From NCBI GenBank assembly GCA_002343325.1, contig DDSG01000109.1, positions 2,441 through 7,475 of the forward strand: a stretch of 5,035 nt of DNA, read 5' to 3'. The notes under the pieces were generated by a model that worked only from the letters and a program-made list of their open reading frames with translations, was not told the DNA's origin and made no database searches. Position numbers and translations under genes: made by a program. The stretch is from Phycisphaerales bacterium UBA2396. Its GTDB lineage: Bacteria; Planctomycetota; Phycisphaerae; Phycisphaerales; UBA1924. The stretch's first letter is position 1; each line of letters opens with the position of its first letter. This document shows positions 1 to 5,035 of the stretch, piece by piece.

Positions 1-1412
1 TCGGCGAGCTTGCGGACCTCGTCGGCGACAACGGCGAACCCGCGGCCGTGCTCGCCGGCGCGGGCGGCCTCGATGGCGGCGTTGAGGGCGAGGAGGTTGG
101 TCTGGTCGGCGATGTCGTTGATGACCCCGATGATCTCGCCGATCTGTTCACCCTTCTTGCCCAGGTCGCCGACGGCCTTGGCGGATTGGTTGACCTCGGC
201 GGCGATCCCGTTCATCTCGTCGACGGTTCGGCGGACGACGTCGGAGCCTTCGCTGGCGGAGGAGCCGGCGTTGGTGGCGGCGTTGGCGGCGTCGGCGCTC
301 TTGCGGGCGACCTCGGTCACTGAGGCGGACATTTCCTGGACGGCGGAGGCGACCTGCTCGGTCTGGCGCTCCTGGTGTTCGAGCCCGCGGGACATCTGCT
401 CGCTGCTGGCGGCGATCTGGGTGGAGGCTCCGGCGACTTCGCGGGTTGCTCCGGCGACTTCGCTGATGACCTTGTGGAGGTTGTCGAGGAACTTGTTAAA
501 CCATCCGGAGAGCTGCCCGATTTCGTCGCCGCGGCTGAGGCTCAGACGCTTGGTGAGGTCGCCCTCGCCGGTGGCGATGTCCTGGAACATGGCGACGACC
601 GTCTTGATGGGTCGAATGAGCAGGGCACGGAGGAGGAAAGCGAAGAGCCCCAGCGCGACGGCGACAGTGGGGACGGTCCAGGCCATGCCGGCGGTGAAGA
701 ACGAGGCCATTTCGGCCTGCATGGGCTGGAGGGGCATGGAGACTTCGAAGGCGCCGTGGGTGTCGCCGGGCTTCCAGCCTTCCATGGTGAAGCCGAGCAC
801 GTCCTTGCCGTCGAAGTTGCCCTTGTCGTCGCGAGCGTCGTAGCGGGCGGGGTCGCCGTGGCAGGACATGCATGACTCGTCGAGGCGGATGGCGCGAAGG
901 TAGACGAGCTGGTTGGTCTTCTCGTCGATGCGTGAGATCGTCTCCTTTCCGCCGGAAGCGATCTGGGCTTCGAGGTCCTTGAGGAGCTGTTCGTTGAAGG
1001 AGCCGGCGGCGGGCGTGCGGGTCTTGTTGCGGGCTTTGAAGGAGATCACCTTGAAGTTGATGTTCTCGCGTTTGGCGGCCTGTTCGGCGGCCATCCAGCC
1101 GGCGACGACGGGGATCGAACCGAAGAACTTCGTTTCGGAGTAGTCCTTGCCCTTGGCGATGTCCGCCTTGGCCTCGGCGATCAGTCGCTCGTTATCGAAC
1201 GCTTGGTCGGCCTGGAGTTTCGAGACGTGGGCCTTGGTCTCGTCCGCGACGGCTGAGAAGTAGGACGCCTGGGTTTCGAGAGCTTGGAGCGCGTCGCGTT
1301 TGTATCCGCTCATGAAGACGGTGTAGTTGATGGCAACGACCCCGACCACGACGCCGGCGGTGACGCCGAGCACCTTGGCCGAGATTCCCAGTGAGTTGAG
1401 ACGCTTGAACAT
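1..1412 (-). CDS. Methyl-accepting chemotaxis protein with heme-c (DUF3365-type) sensor domain, 3' end cut by window edge
   Basis: Membrane chemoreceptor expected to relay ligand or redox state to CheA/CheW. I translated 470 uninterrupted codons from ATG 1412; the C-terminus lies outside the window. Order: short basic N-terminus; TM1 about residues 14-34; extracytoplasmic domain about 38-235; TM2 about 239-261; HAMP about 262-315, with GEGDLT just after its start; then a coiled-coil signalling domain ending in the hairpin tip (QTNLLALNAAIEAARAGE, about 437-454, then GRGFAVVADEVRKLA). The sensor region resembles DUF3365/Tll0287-like domains: IPVV..W (100-106), RN (128-129) and CMSCH (C181, C184, H185), a covalent heme-c motif. 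No other cysteine lies in the domain; H62 or H219 could be a distal ligand (inference). Start choice: a GGAG at 1421-1424 (minus sense) lies 8 nt upstream, and the next ATG (1311) would remove TM1. Family identity is near certain; the ligand is unknown. Codons end mostly in C, unlike the G-ending plus-strand genes. Confidence 0.95.
   Translation of the reverse strand, partial: MFKRLNSLGISAKVLGVTAGVVVGVVAINYTVFMSGYKRDALQALETQASYFSAVADETKAHVSKLQADQAFDNERLIAEAKADIAKGKDYSETKFFGSIPVVAGWMAAEQAAKRENINFKVISFKARNKTRTPAAGSFNEQLLKDLEAQIASGGKETISRIDEKTNQLVYLRAIRLDESCMSCHGDPARYDARDDKGNFDGKDVLGFTMEGWKPGDTHGAFEVSMPLQPMQAEMASFFTAGMAWTVPTVAVALGLFAFLLRALLIRPIKTVVAMFQDIATGEGDLTKRLSLSRGDEIGQLSGWFNKFLDNLHKVISEVAGATREVAGASTQIAASSEQMSRGLEHQERQTEQVASAVQEMSASVTEVARKSADAANAATNAGSSASEGSDVVRRTVDEMNGIAAEVNQSAKAVGDLGKKGEQIGEIIGVINDIADQTNLLALNAAIEAARAGEHGRGFAVVADEVRKLA
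427..463 (-). repeat. Tandem 16-bp direct repeat with 21-bp period inside the chemoreceptor gene
   Basis: The same 16 bases occur at 427-442 and 448-463, exactly 21 bp apart. They encode two successive heptads (EVAGATR then EVAGAST) in the coiled coil just after the HAMP domain. The period equals one heptad, so this looks like an in-frame heptad duplication or convergent heptad coding, not a mobile repeat. Confidence 0.75.
858..872 (-). other. CxxCH heme-c attachment motif in the chemoreceptor sensor domain
   Basis: Minus-strand codons for Cys-Met-Ser-Cys-His (residues 181-185), followed by Gly-Asp-Pro. The motif lies between the two membrane segments, on the outer side where cytochrome c maturation takes place. 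CxxCH in this position is known in DUF3365/Tll0287-like proteins and in some Geobacter chemoreceptor sensor domains. Heme binding here is inferred from the motif. Confidence 0.8.
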
Positions 1413-1485
1413 GCCGATTTCTCCGTGGGCCTTCGCCACTGGCGGGCCGGGGGAGAAGATCGGCGCGAGAAAGGGGACAATTCAC

Positions 1486-1526
1486 TCCGTTGAATAGGGT
1501 CTTCTCCCGTTTCGAGGTTCAACGGA
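1486..1526. repeat. Perfect 9-bp inverted repeat, possible operator
   Basis: TCCGTTGAA at 1486-1494 and TTCAACGGA at 1518-1526 are exact reverse complements separated by 23 bp. The arms are 32 bp apart, close to three helical turns, so two protein dimers or one looped regulator could bind on the same face. A hairpin in RNA is the alternative, but the 23-nt loop and lack of a T-run make a terminator unlikely. The regulatory role is inference. Confidence 0.5.
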
Positions 1527-1572
1527 CCGATCGGCTGGGCTTTCGTAAGTCGGTCGTTCGGGAGGGGAGCGA

Positions 1573-1578
1573 TAAGAT
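1573..1578 (+). promoter_or_regulatory. Possible -10 box for a leaderless hydrolase mRNA
   Basis: TAAGAT fits the TANNNT consensus and ends 5 nt before ATG 1584, the spacing expected if transcription starts at or next to the start codon. No convincing -35 hexamer lies 16-18 nt upstream. Supported by a similar arrangement at the next gene; still a short, degenerate motif. Confidence 0.35.
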
Positions 1579-1583
1579 GACTC

Positions 1584-4148
1584 ATGAGCGAGCGCCCCAC
1601 GGTGTACTTCACGTTCGGGAACCACATGCACTGGGTGGATATGCAGTGGCTGTGGGGGGCCGAGGTGCTTCCGGGCTCGGTATCGGACATGCTGACGCTG
1701 GTGGGAGCAACGGGGGCGAAGGGCAACGTGAACTTTGAGGGGGTTGGGTACGAAAAGATGTCGGCGGAGAGCCCCGAGGCGCTGGCGCTGCTGCGTGACG
1801 CGGTGGGGCGTGGGGACATCGAGCCGGTGGGTTGCTCGTACGGGCAGCCTTACGGGCTGTTCCACGGGGGCGAGTCGAACGTTCGGCAGTTGGTGCAGGG
1901 TGTTCGGGCGGTGAGGCGGCTTCTGGGGGTTCGGCCTCGGGCGTTCTGGGAGGAGGAGTTCTACTTCTTCCCGCAATTGCCGCAGATGCTGGCGGGGTGC
2001 GGGTTTGATGGGGCGTGCCTGTTCTTTCAATGGACGTGGCACACGCCGGAACTGCCCAAGGAGACGGCGGCGTTGGTGTGGTGGGAGGGCGCGGACGGGA
2101 CGCGCGTGCTGTCGCTGCCGAGGGGCGAGCTGAATGTACACCAGTGGCCTGAGGACTTCGACGGGCTGGTGGAGCGAGCGGCAGCCGCGGGTTCGGGCGC
2201 GTCGGGCGGGAGCGCGGCGATTGTGCAGTGGCTGGAGCTGATGCCGAGCAAGGACTGGATGTGCCGGAGCGAGGTGCTGCTGCCGAAGCTGCGCGAGCTG
2301 ATGTCGGATGAGCGGGTGGTGGTCAAGCCGGGGACGGTGACCGGGGTGATCGACGGGCTCGGGCGTGCAGGGGCCTGGCCGGTGCGGCGGTACGAGATGG
2401 ATCAGGTGTGGCACGGGATGACGCTGGGGAAGAACGCCGACGAGCACCCCCGCCGCAGCAAGCTGGCGGAGATGAGGCTGATCGGGGCTGAAGCGATGGC
2501 GGCGGTGGCGGGGATGCTGGGTCGGCCTTACCCGCGGTGGGACGTGTATCCGTGGTGGGAGTTGGAGGAGGGCTGGCGTGAATTGCTGATGGCCCAGCAC
2601 CATGACAATCACGAGTGCGAGGGTTTGTGCGGCGATCTTGGGGCGTTGGGATTCCAAAGGGCCGAGGAGCTGGCGACGGGCGTGGCGACGCGGACGATGC
2701 AGGCGCTGGCGGACCGATCGGGCGGCGAGGCGGATGATGGGCACGCTCACGCGGAGCTGGTGTTCAACCCGTGCGGGCACGCGCGGGATCTGGTGGTGCG
2801 AGAGCACGGCGGGCGTCGGGCGGTTGTCGCGAAGGGCGTGCCCGCGTTCGGGTTTGCCGTGGTGGATCCGTCGAAGGGTGAGGCGGCGGAGCGGGCGGTG
2901 GTCAAGGGTGATCGAAAGACGGTCGAGCTGTCGCTGGGCGGTGTGCGGGCGGTGATCGATCGGGCGAGCGGGCATGTGACGCAGGTGTTCAGCCCGCACG
3001 CGGCGGGGGGGCATCTGGCAAGGCCGCTGGGTGTGATCAGCGCGGGGTTCGACGGCGAGCGGAGCGAGGCGAGGACGGTGAAGACGGAGGTGGCCGAGGC
3101 GGAGGACGGGACGCCGATCGTGCGCACGATCCGGGAGTGTGCGGACGGGACGATGGTGGTGGTTGATTACTCGATGCTGGACAGGCCCGGCCCGGGGCTG
3201 CACATGTCGGTGGAGTTCGAGGAGATGCCGACGGTGGACGGGGGGTACGGCGGGTCGGTGCGGTCGCGGGTGGACGTGGGCGTGAAGGACGCGGTGCTCT
3301 TCGCGGATACGCCGTATGCGATCGAGCGTGTGGAGGGGAGCGTCGAGGGCAAGCGGAAGTACCCCGAAGGGGACTGGATGACCAGCCCGCAGTGGTTCGA
3401 GACGGTGCGAGGGTCGATCTACGGGCAGAGCCTGCTGGACGTGACGGACGGTGGCGGGGCGGGTCTGCTCGTTTTGCACGAGGGGTCGGGGCAGTTCTTC
3501 CGGGCGGGGCCCGCGAGCGTGGAGCACGTGCTGAACGCGTACGACCCGTGGGACGAGGCCCACGCGGAGCTGCGTGGGACGGTGCACGTGCGGTACGTGC
3601 CGCACGGGATGTTGACCCATGCGCAGCGGGCGCGGATGGCGCTGGAGCTGGCGGTGCCGGAGTTCTCGATGTGCTGCGCCCTGTCCGGACGCGGCGGGGG
3701 CGGGGTCCCCGAACGGTTCGGCATCGGGTTCGAATCGGCGGGGGGCGTGCTGCTACACGCCCTGTACCGAGAGGCGGCCAAGGGTGGCGAGCATCTGCCG
3801 GCGTGGGCCGGGCGGCGGTTGGGCGAGATGTCGGGCGGTGCGTGCACGCACCCGTACGTCGCTCGCCTGGTGGAGTGGAACGGCGAGCCCGGCGAGGTCG
3901 TGCTGCGGATTCCCGGGCGGGTCGCGGGGGCGATTCGGACGAACCTCATGGGCGAGGCGGTTGAGGGGGGCGTGCGGGTTGAATTGGGCGAAAAGGAGAG
4001 CGTGATCCGCGTGTCGCTGCGGGCCAGGGAGATCGCCACGGTGATGTTCGACGCGGAGCAGGGGCGCAAGCAGTGGCGGGATCTGGACGCGAAGCGGAAG
4101 ATCTGGGCGACGGTGCACCGGGGCGGGGGCAGATCGGGCGGGCGATAG
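1584..4148 (+). CDS. GH38-like (alpha-mannosidase superfamily) glycoside hydrolase with atypical catalytic motifs
   Basis: 854 residues, a usual length for bacterial GH38 proteins, probably a cytoplasmic exo-glycosidase since no signal peptide is visible. Catalytic barrel about 5-270: NHMHWVDMQWLW (13-24) matches the family H-x-H-x-D-x-x-W-L-W metal motif but has one extra residue between H16 and D19; FWEEEF...PQLPQ (121-134) matches the W-x-x-D-x-F segment with E124 at the nucleophile position; WWEG.DG (166-172) matches the W-E-G-x-D-G strand. A helical middle domain, about 275-375, carries QHHD (338-341), the conserved metal-site histidine block. The C-terminal beta-sandwich, about 388-822, starts with FNP and contains the DRASGHV strand (459-465). 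An in-frame TGA at 1578 forces the start to lie after it, and the first ATG keeps the conserved N-terminal strand. The usual GDGGG acid/base loop is not recognisable. Substrate cannot be assigned; alpha-mannoside is only the family default. Confidence 0.85.
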   Translation: MSERPTVYFTFGNHMHWVDMQWLWGAEVLPGSVSDMLTLVGATGAKGNVNFEGVGYEKMSAESPEALALLRDAVGRGDIEPVGCSYGQPYGLFHGGESNVRQLVQGVRAVRRLLGVRPRAFWEEEFYFFPQLPQMLAGCGFDGACLFFQWTWHTPELPKETAALVWWEGADGTRVLSLPRGELNVHQWPEDFDGLVERAAAAGSGASGGSAAIVQWLELMPSKDWMCRSEVLLPKLRELMSDERVVVKPGTVTGVIDGLGRAGAWPVRRYEMDQVWHGMTLGKNADEHPRRSKLAEMRLIGAEAMAAVAGMLGRPYPRWDVYPWWELEEGWRELLMAQHHDNHECEGLCGDLGALGFQRAEELATGVATRTMQALADRSGGEADDGHAHAELVFNPCGHARDLVVREHGGRRAVVAKGVPAFGFAVVDPSKGEAAERAVVKGDRKTVELSLGGVRAVIDRASGHVTQVFSPHAAGGHLARPLGVISAGFDGERSEARTVKTEVAEAEDGTPIVRTIRECADGTMVVVDYSMLDRPGPGLHMSVEFEEMPTVDGGYGGSVRSRVDVGVKDAVLFADTPYAIERVEGSVEGKRKYPEGDWMTSPQWFETVRGSIYGQSLLDVTDGGGAGLLVLHEGSGQFFRAGPASVEHVLNAYDPWDEAHAELRGTVHVRYVPHGMLTHAQRARMALELAVPEFSMCCALSGRGGGGVPERFGIGFESAGGVLLHALYREAAKGGEHLPAWAGRRLGEMSGGACTHPYVARLVEWNGEPGEVVLRIPGRVAGAIRTNLMGEAVEGGVRVELGEKESVIRVSLRAREIATVMFDAEQGRKQWRDLDAKRKIWATVHRGGGRSGGR

Positions 4149-4155
4149 GCATGTG

Positions 4156-4164
4156 TGGTATGGT
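4156..4164 (+). promoter_or_regulatory. Possible extended -10 for a leaderless ribokinase mRNA
   Basis: TGG directly followed by TATGGT (4159-4164) reads as an extended -10 (TGn plus TANNNT). It ends 6 nt before ATG 4171. No Shine-Dalgarno sequence lies within 15 nt of that ATG, so either translation is initiated on a leaderless transcript from here or by re-initiation after the hydrolase stop 22 nt upstream. No -35 box is evident. Confidence 0.35.
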
Positions 4165-4170
4165 TGAACC

Positions 4171-5007
4171 ATGAACGAGCCGCAGGTCGAGGAATTGCCG
4201 TCGGTGTGCGTGGTGGGGTCCGTGAACATGGACCTGGTGGTTCGTGCGCCGAAGATCCCTTCGCCCGGCGAGACGGTGATGGGGCGGAGTTTCGAGACCT
4301 TCCCCGGGGGGAAGGGTGCGAATCAGGCGGTGGCGGCGGCGCGGATGGGAGCGCGTGTCTCGCTGGTGGGGTGCATCGGCAACGAGGCGCACGGGCAGCA
4401 GCTCGCGCAGTTGCTCCACAGCGAGGGGATCAACCTCTCGCACATGCTGCAGCGGCGCGACAAGACGCCCACGGGGATGGCTCTGATCACGGTCGATGAC
4501 AGCGGGGAGAACACGATCGTCGTGGCGCCCGGGGCGAACGCGACGCTGACGGCCAAGGACATCGAGGACGCGGCCGGGGTGATCGCCTCGCACGATGTGC
4601 TGCTGATGCAGCTCGAAACGCCGATCGAGGCGGTGGCGGCGGCGGCGAAGATCGCAAGGTCGGCGGGCAAGGCGGTGATTCTCAATGCGTCGCCCGCGCT
4701 GCCGCAGGCGAGGGATGTGCTGAAGATGTGCGACCTGCTGGTGGTCAACCGCACCGAGGCCGCCACGCTCGGCGGGCTCGAGACGTACACCGAGCCGGGC
4801 CGGCTGGCGCTGCGACTGGCGGAGATCGGCCCGCCGACGGTCGTGCTCACGCTGGGGTCGCAGGGCGCGATCGTGGCGCACCGCGGGCGGCCGCGGCGCG
4901 TGGCGACGTTGCCCGTCAAGGCGGTGGACGCGGTGGGCGCGGGCGACGCCTTCACCGGGGCGCTCGCGGTCGGCTATGGGGGCATCCATCAGGGGGTGCG
5001 CCGCTAG
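4171..5007 (+). CDS. rbsK: Ribokinase (PfkB family), C-terminus frameshifted or truncated
   Basis: ATP-dependent sugar kinase, expected to make ribose 5-phosphate from ribose in the cytoplasm. Seen: substrate loop SVNMD (17-21, D21); PfkB signature GGKGANQAVAA (46-56, with N51); MQLE (146-149, E149); NRTE (193-196, the N..E magnesium/phosphate motif); TLGSQG (227-232); and signature 2 DAVGAGDAFTGAL (253-265) with catalytic base D259. These line up with E. coli RbsK at every site, so ribokinase is favoured over other PfkB kinases. The protein is 278 residues against about 300-310 usual: RbsK has about 49 residues after GDTFNGA, this one 14, and the last eight (GIHQGVRR) do not look like the family. 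The C-terminal helices that close the nucleotide pocket are missing. In another frame 4995-5018 encodes GAPLEHAR, resembling the expected PL-x-x-A helix. It lies 22 bp after the hydrolase and is probably co-expressed. Function is confident, intactness is not. Confidence 0.85.
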   Translation: MNEPQVEELPSVCVVGSVNMDLVVRAPKIPSPGETVMGRSFETFPGGKGANQAVAAARMGARVSLVGCIGNEAHGQQLAQLLHSEGINLSHMLQRRDKTPTGMALITVDDSGENTIVVAPGANATLTAKDIEDAAGVIASHDVLLMQLETPIEAVAAAAKIARSAGKAVILNASPALPQARDVLKMCDLLVVNRTEAATLGGLETYTEPGRLALRLAEIGPPTVVLTLGSQGAIVAHRGRPRRVATLPVKAVDAVGAGDAFTGALAVGYGGIHQGVRR

Positions 5008-5035
5008 AACACGCGCGAGCCCCCCCTGATGGATG
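4983..5035. repeat. Perfect 14-bp inverted repeat at the ribokinase end and window edge
   Basis: CATCCATCAGGGGG (4983-4996) and CCCCCTGATGGATG (5022-5035) are exact reverse complements with a 25-bp spacer that contains the ribokinase stop codon and a small GCGC/GCGC inner pairing. Candidates are a strong terminator stem, a small palindromic element inserted into the gene end, or a fold-back assembly artefact, since the right arm ends on the last base of the window. No T-run is visible, so terminator is unproven. Confidence 0.7.
4995..5035 (+). pseudogene. Likely out-of-frame continuation of the ribokinase
   Basis: Read in the frame of codon 4995, the sequence gives GAPLEHARAPPDG, open to the window edge. 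The first eight residues resemble the PL-x-x-A start of the C-terminal helix in ribokinases (E. coli RbsK has KPLPEAIRFA there). One extra base in the G-run 4978-4982 or 4992-4996 would join it to the upstream frame. The match is short and the last residues (PPDG) come from the inverted-repeat arm and do not fit, so the call is tentative. Confidence 0.4.

Larger units (their letters stand above)
1413..1583. promoter_or_regulatory. Divergent intergenic region between chemoreceptor and hydrolase genes
   Basis: This 171-bp gap must hold the promoters for both divergent genes. Seen in it: a Shine-Dalgarno-like GGAG for the minus gene (1421-1424), a 9-bp inverted repeat (1486-1526), an 8-bp palindrome CCGATCGG (1527-1534), a purine-rich GGAGGGGAG (1561-1569) and a TAAGAT -10-like box (1573-1578) just before the plus-strand start. 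On the minus strand a TTGAAC (1517-1522) with TATTCA (1491-1496) could be a -35/-10 pair, but the 20-nt spacing is poor. No small gene or RNA is evident. Confidence 0.6.

Noticed and set aside
10..875. Overlapping plus-strand frames across the chemoreceptor gene
   Set aside because: The minus strand encodes an unbroken, highly conserved chemoreceptor; the plus frames are low-complexity translations of its complement.
1525..1555. 6-bp inverted repeat GACCGA/TCGGTC in the intergenic region
   Set aside because: The short arms are expected by chance in G+C-rich DNA and do not extend.
1577..1738. 53-codon frame starting at the ATG best spaced from GGAGGGGAG
   Set aside because: The product is Gly/Ala-rich with no family features and lies entirely in another frame of the conserved hydrolase N-terminus.
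2178..2220. Ala/Gly/Ser-rich tract (residues about 199-212) of the hydrolase as a possible domain linker or fusion joint
   Set aside because: It falls inside the catalytic barrel between conserved strands, so it is better read as a variable surface loop.
1482..3620. 712-codon open frame on the minus strand opposite the hydrolase
   Set aside because: Its product is dominated by Arg, Pro and His with no recognisable domain, and it mirrors a clear GH38-like gene. Long antisense frames are expected in G+C-rich DNA.
4151..4174. Seven-residue mini-ORF (MCGMVEP) overlapping the ribokinase ATG as ATGA
   Set aside because: Too short to judge, without a ribosome binding site; a translational-coupling peptide cannot be told from chance here.
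3946..4989. 347-codon minus-strand frame opposite the ribokinase
   Set aside because: Arg/His-rich and without motifs, antisense to a gene with complete PfkB signatures.

Overview
The window is G+C-rich DNA (roughly two thirds G+C by eye) from a bacterium. It holds three protein genes and no RNA genes or recognisable insertion sequence. A Gram-negative-type cell is suggested by a chemoreceptor whose sensor domain carries a c-type heme site, which must mature outside the cytoplasm. The unusual GH38-like sugar hydrolase and the weak Shine-Dalgarno signals on the plus-strand genes would fit a planctomycete-like lineage (for example Phycisphaerae). That placement is an impression from family resemblance, not a demonstration.

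Layout: (1) Positions 1-1412, minus strand: a methyl-accepting chemotaxis protein, cut by the left window edge inside its signalling hairpin. Its extracytoplasmic part is a DUF3365/Tll0287-like domain with a CxxCH heme-attachment motif. (2) Positions 1413-1583: a 171-bp divergent intergenic region with a perfect 9-bp inverted repeat (arms 32 bp apart) and a -10-like box next to the downstream start. (3) Positions 1584-4148, plus strand: an 854-residue GH38 (alpha-mannosidase) superfamily protein whose first metal motif and expected nucleophile deviate from the family. (4) Positions 4171-5007, plus strand: a PfkB-family ribokinase with an intact active site. It stops early, and family-like C-terminal sequence continues in another frame. 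(5) Positions 4983-5035: a perfect 14-bp inverted repeat around that premature stop, its right arm ending exactly at the window edge.

The hydrolase and ribokinase are 22 bp apart and co-oriented, consistent with a small carbohydrate-use unit: release of a sugar from a glycoside, then phosphorylation of a free sugar or nucleoside-derived ribose. Whether they share a pathway is inference. The chemoreceptor is divergently transcribed and probably has a separate job (redox, gas or small-ligand sensing coupled to CheA/CheW).

The most interesting points are the altered catalytic motifs of the hydrolase, the broken ribokinase C-terminus coinciding with a perfect palindrome, and TANNNT-type -10 boxes 5-6 nt before both plus-strand start codons, which suggest leaderless mRNAs. 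No strong case for a wholly new multi-gene system is visible in this short stretch.
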